A DNA stretch of 9,091 nt from Spirochaetales bacterium (GTDB taxonomy: Bacteria; Spirochaetota; Spirochaetia; SZUA-6): the NCBI GenBank assembly GCA_003233545.1, contig QILZ01000257.1, positions 1-9,091 of the forward strand, read 5' to 3'. This document shows, in pieces, positions 1 through 6,502 of this stretch. Both the position numbers and the translations under genes were made by a program. The stretch's first letter is position 1; each line of letters opens with the position of its first letter. The notes beneath the pieces were generated by a model, which was given only the letters and a program-made list of their open reading frames with translations, ran no database searches and was not told the origin of the DNA.

Positions 1-173
1 GGCTGTTATTCGACACGGGCACCTACAAGTGGCCTGCGGTGTATTGGAACGGAGCGGAGGATGTAGGCGGAATATCCGAAGGTGATAGTGTTGAGATCAT
101 ATACAGAATTATCACCAATTACTATCAGAATATAGAGAATACTCAGCTGTCTATTCTTCAGGTAAACAAATGA
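1..173 (+). CDS. recJ: C-terminal end of probable RecJ single-stranded-DNA exonuclease (partial)
   Basis: An open frame runs in from the left edge (first full codon at base 3) and gives 56 residues before a TGA at 171-173. The residues fit the C-terminal OB-type domain of RecJ: an aromatic/Asn-rich strand (YWNG near residue 14-17), then EGDSVEIIYRI, then a hydrophilic turn and a final LSILQVN strand. E. coli RecJ ends with the comparable pattern VREVQLAYKLDIN, a turn, and SLQLIIDNI. RecJ is the 5'-3' single-strand exonuclease of recombination and mismatch repair. The catalytic DHH motifs lie outside the window, so the call rests on this tail alone. The stop overlaps the start of the next gene (ATGA), suggesting cotranscription and coupled translation. 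Confidence 0.6.
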   Translation, partial: LLFDTGTYKWPAVYWNGAEDVGGISEGDSVEIIYRIITNYYQNIENTQLSILQVNK

Positions 174-1114
174 GATGCCGCAGCTACTTCTGCCTGTTGT
201 TTTTTCTGTTATTTATAAATCTTGTATATGCCGATGAACAAATTACACTTAAGGTACTGATGCCTCCTTTTGTTAAAAGAGGAGAGGTCTTAAAGGTGGT
301 TATTCTGCCTTCCGGTCCGGTAAATGATATTTTACTTGAAATAATTAAAAATAATTCGACTGTCCTTTCGGCTCGTGCTTTCCCGATAGGAACAATAAGA
401 AATAAAAATATATGGATAGGTCTCCTCGGTATTCCGAGCTATACGAAAAAAGGAATGTATAATATTAGAATTACAGGTAAAGGATCAACTAAGAATTTTG
501 TTTATAAAACCAATATCGATATCCTTACCGTGACTTATATCCATGAAAAAATAGCATTGAATGCATCGCTGAGTAAACTGCGCTCCGGAAAGGATCCTGC
601 TGTAAGGAAACAGACGGAAGAGCTTGTTAAACTACTTAATACGTTTAACCCCGGTTCGATTTTTGACAGGGGTGTTTTTCACAAGCCGGTAAACGGTATT
701 GTAAGCGCACACTTCGGCGACAGGCGGGAATACCGTTATTACGACGGGGAGGTTGTAAAGAATATACATAACGGGATAGATTTTGCAGTACCGGTGGGTA
801 CGGATGTACATGCCTGTGCAGACGGCCTGGTTGTTTTTGCCGGAAAACGAATTATTACCGGTAATTCGGTAATAATAGAGCACCTCCCCGGGGTTTATTC
901 GCTGTACTATCATCTATCTGTAATTAATGTTAAAAAGGGTCAGATGGTGCGAAGAGACGGGATTATCGGAAAGTCAGGAGAAAGCGGACTTGCAACAGGC
1001 CCGCATCTGCACTGGGAAGTAATAGTTTCCGGTGCTGCGGTTGATCCCGAAGAGTTGTGTAAGAATAAAATAATTGACAAAACAAATATTTTAAGTATTA
1101 TTGAGAAACAGTAG
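170..1114 (+). CDS. Secreted M23 (LytM-type) zinc metallopeptidase
   Basis: The 314-residue protein has an N-terminal signal peptide (hydrophobic core about residues 6-18, likely cleavage after VYA-21), so it should act in the periplasm. Residues 22-120 are a beta-rich region without a family I can name. Residues 168-295 form an M23 peptidase domain with the full active-site set: H200-x3-D204 (HNGID), H248 in YYHLS, and H279-x-H281 in GPHLHWEV. M23 enzymes cut peptidoglycan cross-bridges, or act as regulators of such enzymes when the zinc ligands are lost; here they are intact, so an active endopeptidase is expected. The ATG overlaps the stop of the upstream recJ-like gene and only a weak AGG (160-162) precedes it, which suggests translational coupling. 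Peptidoglycan substrate specificity cannot be told from the sequence. Confidence 0.9.
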   Translation: MRCRSYFCLLFFLLFINLVYADEQITLKVLMPPFVKRGEVLKVVILPSGPVNDILLEIIKNNSTVLSARAFPIGTIRNKNIWIGLLGIPSYTKKGMYNIRITGKGSTKNFVYKTNIDILTVTYIHEKIALNASLSKLRSGKDPAVRKQTEELVKLLNTFNPGSIFDRGVFHKPVNGIVSAHFGDRREYRYYDGEVVKNIHNGIDFAVPVGTDVHACADGLVVFAGKRIITGNSVIIEHLPGVYSLYYHLSVINVKKGQMVRRDGIIGKSGESGLATGPHLHWEVIVSGAAVDPEELCKNKIIDKTNILSIIEKQ

Positions 1115-1125
1115 TAATATTTCGG

Positions 1126-1136
1126 AAGGAGGTGAT
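1126..1136 (+). promoter_or_regulatory. Extended Shine-Dalgarno sequence of rpsU
   Basis: AAGGAGGTGAT is an 11-nt perfect match to the complement of the usual 16S rRNA 3' tail. It decides the start of rpsU: it physically overlaps the in-frame GTG at 1132, whereas the in-frame ATA at 1141 lies 8 nt after the AGGAGG core, the optimal spacing. Confidence 0.85.
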
Positions 1137-1140
1137 TCCA

Positions 1141-1350
1141 ATAGCCTCAATAGTTATAGGTGATGAGGAGCTTCTTGAAAAGGCTATAAAACGGTTTAAG
1201 AGACAGGTAGAAAAAGAAGGCATTATTCGTGAATGGAAAAAAAGGGAATTTTACGAGAAACCATCTACTATTCGCAACCGTAAAAAGAAATCCATGGAAA
1301 GAAAGCGGTTGAAAAAGCTTAGAAAACTGGGACAGATGAGAAGCCATTAA
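1141..1350 (+). CDS. rpsU: Small ribosomal subunit protein bS21, apparent ATA start
   Basis: The product is 69 residues from the ATA at 1141 and reads (M)ASIVIGDEELLEKAIKRFKR, then REFYEKPSTIRNRKKK and a Lys/Arg-rich tail. E. coli bS21 has the equivalent E-x2-(x)-ALRRFKR and REFYEKPT blocks and is 71 residues, so the match is clear. bS21 sits on the platform of the 30S subunit next to the anti-Shine-Dalgarno end of 16S rRNA. Start choice: no ATG precedes the conserved region. The in-frame GTG at 1132 lies inside the Shine-Dalgarno sequence and would add three residues (MIP), while the ATA is correctly spaced and yields a family-like MA- N-terminus. ATA is a rare but documented initiation codon. 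The gene follows the M23 gene by 26 bp and is closed by a terminator directly after its stop. Confidence 0.9.
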   Translation: MASIVIGDEELLEKAIKRFKRQVEKEGIIREWKKREFYEKPSTIRNRKKKSMERKRLKKLRKLGQMRSH

Positions 1351-1383
1351 AAAAAAAGAGACCTTTTTAAGGTCTCTTTTTTT
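1351..1383. terminator. Bidirectional intrinsic terminator between rpsU and the ABC operon
   Basis: AAAAAAAGAGACC (1351-1363), a 7-nt loop, and GGTCTCTTTTTTT (1371-1383) form a perfect 13-bp inverted repeat with a GAGACC/GGTCTC core. The A-tract and T-tract flank it, so a U-run follows the hairpin on either strand. It starts right after the rpsU stop and lies 20 bp beyond the end of the convergent ABC ATPase gene, serving both. Confidence 0.9.
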
Positions 1384-1403
1384 GGTTAAAATATTTAAAC
1401 AGG

Positions 1404-2135
1404 CTACAGTATATGTGCCAGGAATCTCTTTGTTCTCTCTTTCTGCGGGCGGTTAAACAGAGTTTCCGGATCCGCACTTTCGATTACCTCTCCGTTATCC
1501 ATAAAAACAACCTTGTTTGCTGCGGCTTTTGCAAATCCCATTTCATGCGAAACTACGAGCATTGTCATACCTTCGCGGGCCAGGTCGAGCATTACATCGA
1601 GTACTTCCTTAATCATTTCAGGATCCAGTGCAGATGTAGGTTCGTCAAAAAGCATAACCCTGGGATCCATGGCGAGTGCACGGGCTATGGCAACTCTCTG
1701 CTGCTGGCCGCCGGAAAGCTGTCCCGGGTATGAATCGGCTTTCTCGATAAGGCCGACCCGGTTAAGAAGAGCCCTTGCTTTTTCACGGGCCTGTTTTTCA
1801 GGATTTTTTTTAACGATACGCGGTGCGAGTGTAATATTCTGTAAAGCGGTAAGATGTGGAAACAAATTAAATGACTGAAAAACCATACCTACTTCCTCCC
1901 GAATTTTCCTGATATCGGCTTTCGGTTTTGTCACTTCATCTTCATCGATCCATATCTTTCCTTTATTTAAATTCTCGAGCCTGTTAACACAGCGCAGGAG
2001 AGTGCTTTTACCACTCCCGGAGGGACCTATTACAAGCACAACTTCTCCTGTTCTAACGGTAATATTAACGTTTCGTAACGCCAAAACCTTGTCGAAGTAT
2101 TTGGTTGCATCGATAACACGGACTCTATCTTTCAC
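1404..2135 (-). CDS. glnQ: Polar amino-acid ABC transporter, ATP-binding subunit (GlnQ/HisP family)
   Basis: This 243-residue protein has all ABC ATPase motifs in order: Walker A GPSGSGKST (37-45), Q-loop Q87 in VFQSFNLFPHLT, signature LSGGQ (140-144), Walker B VMLFDE with D164/E165, D-loop SALD, and switch His197 in VVSHEMG. The length and the FNLFPHLT and VSHEMGFA stretches are typical of the polar amino-acid uptake (PAAT, GlnQ/HisP/ArtP) group. It powers import at the inner face of the cytoplasmic membrane with the permease and binding protein encoded just upstream. The start is a GTG at 2135-2133, overlapping the end of the permease gene by 11 bp. The gene symbol reflects the family; the transported amino acid is not determined. 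Confidence 0.93.
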   Translation of the reverse strand: MKDRVRVIDATKYFDKVLALRNVNITVRTGEVVLVIGPSGSGKSTLLRCVNRLENLNKGKIWIDEDEVTKPKADIRKIREEVGMVFQSFNLFPHLTALQNITLAPRIVKKNPEKQAREKARALLNRVGLIEKADSYPGQLSGGQQQRVAIARALAMDPRVMLFDEPTSALDPEMIKEVLDVMLDLAREGMTMLVVSHEMGFAKAAANKVVFMDNGEVIESADPETLFNRPQKERTKRFLAHIL

Positions 2136-2910
2136 CTTTCTGCAGCCTCTCTTCCATTATAGCAACTAATCTAGATAGAAATAGTGTGATGACAAGGTAA
2201 ATAAGAGCTACCATAGTGTATGTTTCGAAATAGTCGAATGTTCTGGATGCGAATTCTCTGCCGCGTCTTAGCAGGTCGGATACTGCGATAATGGATACAA
2301 GGGAAGAATCCTTAAGAAGAGCGATAAACTCATTACCGACAGGCGGCAAAACGAGACGTATTGTCTGCGGAAGAATGATACGCCTTAAGGCCTGGCTTCT
2401 GCTCATACCGAGGGCAAGTGCCGCTTCCATCTGTCCTTTGGGAATCGATTGTATTCCGGCTCTGAATATTTCACCTAAATATGCACCGTAGCACACTGCC
2501 ATGGCAATAACTGCAGATGCAATGTCCGGTATCTTTAAGAATCTTCCGAGAGCGTAGTAGATATAGAATATCTGGACTAAAAGAGGTATCCCTCTTATAA
2601 CCTCAACATAGATAGTAGCAATTCTGTTAATGATTTTTATGCGGGAGATTCTTCCGAGGCCGGTTATGAGACCTAGGAAAAATGCAAAAAAGATCGAAAA
2701 GATGGTAACCTCGAAAGTCCTTAATATACCATCGGGCAGAAAAGCGATTATCCTTCTGTAGGGATCGGGTGTAATTATCGGAAGCAGTATGATAAGGGAC
2801 AGAGCCCCGAAAAAGGATATCCGCCAGGCAGAAAATACGGCATCCGAATCCTTTCCCGGGATTAAAGCTCCATCGGTAATTTCGATCTTAGGTTTTTTTA
2901 CCTCAGCCAC
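2125..2910 (-). CDS. Polar amino-acid ABC transporter, permease subunit (HisM/GlnP family)
   Basis: This 261-residue integral membrane protein has hydrophobic segments at about 32-47, 66-86, 97-120, 130-148, 195-212 and 232-250. The EAA loop that contacts the ATPase is clear at about 162-181 (EAALALGMSRSQALRRIILP), and the family motif VIRGIPLLVQ lies at 104-113. It is the only permease in the operon, so it probably works as a homodimer, as is common in PAAT systems. The N-terminal 30 residues are hydrophilic and charged, longer than in many relatives. The start is a GTG at 2910-2908 with GAGG at 2918-2915, lying inside the last codons of the binding-protein gene (13-bp overlap). Confidence 0.92.
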   Translation of the reverse strand: MAEVKKPKIEITDGALIPGKDSDAVFSAWRISFFGALSLIILLPIITPDPYRRIIAFLPDGILRTFEVTIFSIFFAFFLGLITGLGRISRIKIINRIATIYVEVIRGIPLLVQIFYIYYALGRFLKIPDIASAVIAMAVCYGAYLGEIFRAGIQSIPKGQMEAALALGMSRSQALRRIILPQTIRLVLPPVGNEFIALLKDSSLVSIIAVSDLLRRGREFASRTFDYFETYTMVALIYLVITLFLSRLVAIMEERLQKGER

Positions 2911-3656
2911 TCTGCCTCGATTTTCTTATTTTCTCCCGAATCCAAAACTTTTTTTAATCCTTTATTTATGGCATCGAGAACCTTTGTGTTGCCTTTATTT
3001 ACAGCTATGCCGTAATATTCTTCGGTAAAGGGTTTGCCTGCGATTTTTAATTTACCACGATAGTTCTTATTCTGCAGTGCATAATTAGCAGCAACCGGAG
3101 TATCTGCAACAACACCTTCTATTCTTTTATTGTAAAGATCTTCGAATGCAAGTCCGATTTCATCGTAGGTCTTTAATTTTATACTTTTTACTTTAGCAAC
3201 CGCAAATGCGCCTGTTGTGCCGATCTGAGTACCTACCGTTTTACCTGCAAGATCCTTAAGTGTTTTTACACCTGTCGTTTCCGCCCTGATTACCAGAACC
3301 TGTCCGGCATTTATATATGGAATCGAAAAATCCATCTTTTTTTTACGTTCATCCGTAATAGTAACAGAGGACATAACGGCATCGTACTTGCCTGCAGCTA
3401 ATCCCGCAAAAATTCCGTCCCATGCGGTATTCTTGAATTTATAAGTGAATCCGCCTTCGCGGGCAATTGCTTTCATCAGATCGATATCGAATCCGACAAT
3501 TTGTTTGTTCGCATCGATCATTTCCATCGGCGGCCATGTTGCATCCGTAGCAATAACAATATGCAACTGACCTGATGTTTCTTTGGTACCCTCCGCAAAT
3601 AAAAAACCGCAAAAGACAAAAAGTACGGCGAGGATAATAAGAATCCTTTTCAGCAT
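2898..3656 (-). CDS. Polar amino-acid ABC transporter, periplasmic solute-binding protein (SBP family 3)
   Basis: This 252-residue protein has a signal peptide (hydrophobic core 5-20, probable cleavage after FLFA-21). Family 3 binding-protein marks follow: TDATWPPMEMID (38-49) and GFDIDLMKAIA (55-65); WDGIFAGLAAGKYDAVMSSVTITDERKKKMDFS, with Arg104 as the expected carboxylate contact; LKDLAGKTVGTQIGT; and ADTPVA, with Asp185 as the expected amino-group contact. It captures an amino acid in the periplasm and delivers it to the permease. Cys16 lies near the cleavage region, but FVFC is a poor lipobox (Phe at -1), so I favour a soluble protein over a lipoprotein. The start ATG has a perfect AAGGAGG (3668-3662) five bases upstream. 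The ligand (cationic or polar amino acid) cannot be settled by eye. Confidence 0.93.
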   Translation of the reverse strand: MLKRILIILAVLFVFCGFLFAEGTKETSGQLHIVIATDATWPPMEMIDANKQIVGFDIDLMKAIAREGGFTYKFKNTAWDGIFAGLAAGKYDAVMSSVTITDERKKKMDFSIPYINAGQVLVIRAETTGVKTLKDLAGKTVGTQIGTTGAFAVAKVKSIKLKTYDEIGLAFEDLYNKRIEGVVADTPVAANYALQNKNYRGKLKIAGKPFTEEYYGIAVNKGNTKVLDAINKGLKKVLDSGENKKIEAEWLR

Positions 3657-3661
3657 GATAG

Positions 3662-3668
3662 CCTCCTT
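3662..3668 (-). promoter_or_regulatory. Shine-Dalgarno of the binding-protein gene
   Basis: AAGGAGG on the minus strand lies five bases before the ATG at 3656. It is much stronger than the sites before the two downstream GTG starts, fitting high expression of the binding protein relative to the membrane subunits. Confidence 0.85.
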
Positions 3669-3678
3669 GATTTTTATA

Positions 3679-3710
3679 CATATTAATCATACCTTTCGAT
3701 AGTTAATATG
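3679..3710. repeat. Inverted repeat CATATTAA-N16-TTAATATG, candidate operator
   Basis: Two perfect 8-bp arms (3679-3686 and 3703-3710) are separated by 16 bp. Arm centres are 24 bp apart, slightly over two helical turns. On the ABC-operon strand the repeat falls just downstream of the predicted -10, in the early 5' leader, a typical repressor position. The DNA is AT-rich, so chance occurrence is possible. Confidence 0.4.
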
Positions 3711-3720
3711 ATTTTTTAAT

Positions 3721-3748
3721 AGTATAATCATCATGTTTTAGAATACAA
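3721..3748 (-). promoter_or_regulatory. Candidate sigma70-type promoter of the ABC importer operon
   Basis: On the minus strand TTGTAT (3748-3743) is followed 16 bases later by TATACT (3726-3721), which is preceded by TGAT. A better -35, TTGACA (3754-3749), is present, but its spacing to TATACT is 22, too long. Transcription would begin near 3714, giving a leader of about 58 nt before the ATG at 3656. Confidence 0.4.
3723..3728 (+). promoter_or_regulatory. Candidate -10 element for the FAH-family gene
   Basis: A perfect TATAAT stands on the plus strand at 3723-3728, about 72 bp before the ATG at 3801. I find no good -35 at 16-18 bp, so the call is weak. It overlaps the minus-strand TATACT of the importer promoter. 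Confidence 0.3.
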
Positions 3749-3800
3749 TGTCAAGTATTTTTTAAAAAATAAACGCTTTAACGAGTAATAGGGGGTAAAT

Positions 3801-4583
3801 ATGAGAATAGGAAGGGCAGTTCTTAAAAACGGAAGCATCAGCATGGTTTATTTAAAAGATGAAATACTCTATATAGTGGAAGGTAATATATACAGAAAAT
3901 ATTCATTTACTGATATAAAAGCGGAAACAGAGAAATTATTGATACCTGTGGATCCTCCGAATATTATTGCACTCGGATTAAATTATGGTTCCCATGTAAA
4001 GGAAACCGGAATAAAAAGTGGAAAGGAACCGCAGTTCTTTTTAAAAGCAACGAGTTCACTGGTAAAAAACGGTGACCCTATTGTTCTGCCCCGGCCGGCT
4101 CCGGATTCCGTGGATTACGAAGCGGAGTTGGGGATTGTTATCGGAAGGCATGCAAAAAATATCACCGTAGAAGAAGCATCTAAGTATATACTGGGATATG
4201 TACCGGTAAATGACGTATCCGCACGTGATTGTCAGTTCGAAAGAGATATTCAGTGGGCCAGAGCCAAATCTTTTGACAGTTTCTGTCCTGTCGGAGATTT
4301 TATCGTTACGGAAATCGATCCTCTGAATCTCAGGATTATGTGTATTGTAAATAATGAAATACTCCAGAATTCAAATACCTCGGAAATGATTGCCGATGTT
4401 TTTCACCTGGTTTCCTTTTTATCCGGGCAGATGACACTTTTACCCGGTACTCTGATTTTAACCGGTACGCCGGAAGGCGTGGGCTTTAAACGCAATCCGC
4501 CGAAATTTTTAAAAAACGGAGATACTGTAAAAGTCGAAATAGAAGGTTTGGGCGATTTAACAAACCCGGTTATAAATGAATGA
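3801..4583 (+). CDS. Fumarylacetoacetate hydrolase (FAH) family protein
   Basis: This 260-residue protein matches the FAH C-terminal fold seen in 2-hydroxyhepta-2,4-diene-1,7-dioate isomerases, fumarylpyruvate hydrolases and oxaloacetate tautomerases. Key marks are NIIALGLNYGSHVKE (54-68), PQFFLKATSSLV, the metal-binding E-x-E in VDYEAELGIVIG, then NDVSARDCQ, KSFDSFCPVGDF, and LTGTPEGVGF near the C-terminus. These enzymes use Mg2+ or Mn2+ to cleave or tautomerise beta-keto or enol acids in the cytoplasm. The substrate is not predictable here, because no catabolic neighbours are present. The start ATG has AGGGGG (3790-3795) five bases upstream. The gene is divergent from the amino-acid importer and converges on the MinD-like gene, with only 9 bp between the two stop codons. 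Confidence 0.88.
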   Translation: MRIGRAVLKNGSISMVYLKDEILYIVEGNIYRKYSFTDIKAETEKLLIPVDPPNIIALGLNYGSHVKETGIKSGKEPQFFLKATSSLVKNGDPIVLPRPAPDSVDYEAELGIVIGRHAKNITVEEASKYILGYVPVNDVSARDCQFERDIQWARAKSFDSFCPVGDFIVTEIDPLNLRIMCIVNNEILQNSNTSEMIADVFHLVSFLSGQMTLLPGTLILTGTPEGVGFKRNPPKFLKNGDTVKVEIEGLGDLTNPVINE

Positions 4584-4592
4584 CAGCCGGAA

Positions 4593-5561
4593 TCAAAGAG
4601 TATTGAAAAATCTTTTCAGCATTTCTAAGTCTTCGTAACCGCCGTACACCGGTTGATGTATGGGATTACCGGAAGATATGAGGTTTCTGGCGATAGAATC
4701 TATCGAACGGCTGAACTTACACCGGGGGTCGGAAAGATACAGTGGTTCTCTTTTAAGTATCGAACGGGAAACCGCATCGGAATCAGGCATGATTCCGATA
4801 AATTCCATCGTGATATTAAGATTATTATTTACTATTTCCCGCAGTTTCCTGCCTAACCGTATATCTCTGCTGTTTTTGCTCATATTTAAAATCACTTCAG
4901 GTCTAAAATCGGCTAATGTCCTTTTAACTATTATTCCCGAATCAGGGCTGATTTTCTTTAAACTATTGGTAAGGCTTCGAAAAGAAAGTTCGGTACCTTC
5001 TATCCGTTTTGATAACATACTTAAGATGATATGCCTTTCCCTGCTTTTCGGGGGGAAACTCCTGTATATTAATCTGAATAGTGTGGATTTAAGAAACGAA
5101 TAGGCATTTAATACGGCGGTAGCCTCCGGAATTGTAATAATCATGCCGGAGGATGAAATTAAAAAGAAGTCTATCGTATTAAAAGATGAACCGGATGCGA
5201 GATCGAGTATGATAAAATCCGCTGTTAATCGATGAATCGATTTAATAAGTTTTAACTTTGTAAAGTAGTTAAGGTTTGCCGTTCCGGGCAGTAAGGAATC
5301 ACCGGGAATAAAGTATAATCCCGGTGTTCGGGATTCTAAAAGCACCGATTCCAGGGAAGTTTCGCTTTTATAAATAATATTTCCGATACCGGGATACCGG
5401 TTTTTTATTCCGAGACACGTATGTAAATTCGACCCCCCGAGATCGAGATCGATTAGTATTACTGTTTTGCCTGAAAGTGCAAGTGCAGTGCCGAGGTTGG
5501 CGGCTATTACCGTTTTGCCTACTCCGCCTTTACCGCTGGCTATCGGTATTATTTTTTTCAT
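4593..5561 (-). CDS. MinD/ParA-superfamily ATPase, 'DLGGxNLHT' subgroup
   Basis: This 322-residue soluble protein carries a deviant Walker A, GKGGVGKT (10-17, with signature Lys11), then LIDLDLGGSNLHTCLG (36-51, switch Asp38/Asp40), and a Walker B-like FIILDLASGSSFNTIDFF (117-133, Asp120). The DLGGxNLHTxLG and DLxxGxSFNxxDFF stretches recall MinD-like ATPases of delta-proteobacteria and spirochaetes, distinct from true MinD (division site), FlhG (flagellar number) and ParA (DNA segregation). Such ATPases form nucleotide-dependent dimers that position a cargo. The C-terminus (about 309-322, ending LKRFFNTL) could be a short amphipathic membrane anchor, which is speculative. It is last in the four-gene unit, 27 bp after the preceding stop. 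No convincing Shine-Dalgarno precedes the ATG, and I see no minE, ftsZ, flhF or parB beside it. Confidence 0.82.
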   Translation of the reverse strand: MKKIIPIASGKGGVGKTVIAANLGTALALSGKTVILIDLDLGGSNLHTCLGIKNRYPGIGNIIYKSETSLESVLLESRTPGLYFIPGDSLLPGTANLNYFTKLKLIKSIHRLTADFIILDLASGSSFNTIDFFLISSSGMIITIPEATAVLNAYSFLKSTLFRLIYRSFPPKSRERHIILSMLSKRIEGTELSFRSLTNSLKKISPDSGIIVKRTLADFRPEVILNMSKNSRDIRLGRKLREIVNNNLNITMEFIGIMPDSDAVSRSILKREPLYLSDPRCKFSRSIDSIARNLISSGNPIHQPVYGGYEDLEMLKRFFNTL

Positions 5562-5588
5562 TTTTAGATTTTCATAGTAAATACAAAC

Positions 5589-6497
5589 TTAAAAGAAAAT
5601 GCCCGGTTTGATGAATTTATCAATATTAATTTTTATGCCGGTATTTAACTTAAAAAGGTACCCGCCCGGACCGGGATTGGAAATACCGAGTAGCTCATCC
5701 TGTCCGAAGGTATAAATACTGCTCTGCAGCTGTGTTGTAAACTGTATGTAGTCTGTAATATTCATATCGAATTGTGTATCTATAATGATCGAATCGAGAG
5801 TATGCTTTTTTGTTGTTGCTGTTTCTATGAAGATTTTGGAGAGTATCTGGTATACGAATGCTATTGTTATTCTGTATGGGATGTTTTTCTGAAAGATATT
5901 GGTTTTAAATGCATATTCGGTAAGTGAATCTACGGTCTCGAGGCTGTCGCTCTTCTTCTGTACGAATTTTTTAGACAGGAGGTTTATGGAGCTTATTGCA
6001 TTTCTGATATAAAATCCGAGACTTACATCGTTTCTTTCCTGTATGTAGTCGCCTGATTCTATGAGCCTGCCGCCGATTGTGCTGTCGGATCTGAAATTAA
6101 TGAACACAATTCCCGGGAGTTCAAGCTGAACGCTTGTCGATATTCCGGATTTAAGGATAGTGCTGGCTGCGTTAAAAAAACCGAAAAACGGTCCGACTCC
6201 AAGTGAAATAAATTTTTCTCTGTATTTAAAAATAGTATAGGAAATATTTCTTAAAATGGAATCATTAAAAAATCCGCTTTCAAAACTGAATGTATCGGTT
6301 ATCGGTGAGGAGGCATAAAGGGAAAAACCGTAAAGCAGTTTGTCTCCGGAGAAGGTTGTCGATGTTTCCGGACGGTCCGGCTGAAAAGCAAGGTTTCCTA
6401 TTCGAAATACAGCTCCGATATCGACGGCATATATCCTGCCTGCAAGTAATACAAACAGGATAACTGAGAAGTAAAATATCTTTTTATAATTTTTCAT
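5589..6497 (-). CDS. Exported beta-rich protein of unknown function, possible outer-membrane barrel
   Basis: I do not recognise a family. The 302-residue product begins with a clear signal peptide (KNYKK, hydrophobic core about 7-19, probable cleavage after IYA-24). The mature part alternates polar and hydrophobic residues in short strands with Gly and aromatic residues (GFSLYASS, FISLGVGPFFGFF, YRITIAFVYQIL, FTTQLQSSIYTF) and ends in GIFF. A terminal Phe is the usual recognition mark of outer-membrane beta-barrels. A hydrophilic, Ser/Lys-rich stretch near 175-200 could be a surface or periplasmic loop. It starts 5 bp after the preceding stop and has only a weak GGAG upstream, consistent with coupled translation. 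A role as porin-like or envelope scaffold partner of the neighbouring barrel-like protein is inference. Confidence 0.7.
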   Translation of the reverse strand: MKNYKKIFYFSVILFVLLAGRIYAVDIGAVFRIGNLAFQPDRPETSTTFSGDKLLYGFSLYASSPITDTFSFESGFFNDSILRNISYTIFKYREKFISLGVGPFFGFFNAASTILKSGISTSVQLELPGIVFINFRSDSTIGGRLIESGDYIQERNDVSLGFYIRNAISSINLLSKKFVQKKSDSLETVDSLTEYAFKTNIFQKNIPYRITIAFVYQILSKIFIETATTKKHTLDSIIIDTQFDMNITDYIQFTTQLQSSIYTFGQDELLGISNPGPGGYLFKLNTGIKINIDKFIKPGIFF

Positions 6498-6502
6498 ATT
6501 TT

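Noticed and set aside
632..913. Minus-strand open frame of 93 codons opposite the M23 domain
   Set aside because: It overlaps the conserved catalytic region of the M23 gene, lacks an initiation signal, and shows no recognisable domain.
1132..1134. GTG as the rpsU start codon, giving a 72-residue protein
   Set aside because: It lies inside the Shine-Dalgarno core AAGGAGG, so the ribosome could not use that site for it. The sequence upstream offers no properly spaced alternative, and the extra MIP residues are not family-like.
1513..1878. Plus-strand open frame of 121 codons opposite the ABC ATPase gene
   Set aside because: It is antisense to a gene with every ABC motif intact, has no ribosome binding site, and its Ser/Ala-rich translation resembles no family.
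3606..3611. Lipoprotein site at Cys16 of the solute-binding protein
   Set aside because: The residues before the Cys (FVF) do not fit a lipobox even by relaxed spirochaetal rules, and a good signal peptidase I site follows at residue 21.
3749..3754. Consensus TTGACA on the minus strand as the importer -35
   Set aside because: The nearest good -10 (TATACT, 3726-3721) is 22 bp away, beyond the usual 16-18. Closer hexamers are poor matches.
4584..4625. Terminator between the convergent FAH and MinD-like genes
   Set aside because: Only 9 bp separate the stops, and the sole nearby hairpin (TGAAAA/TTTTCA near 4604-4618) is short, AT-only in effect and without a U-tract, so I do not call it.
4660..5103. 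Plus-strand open frame of 147 codons opposite the MinD-like gene
   Set aside because: It is the mirror of a well-supported coding region, with no Shine-Dalgarno and a low-complexity Leu/Ser-rich product.
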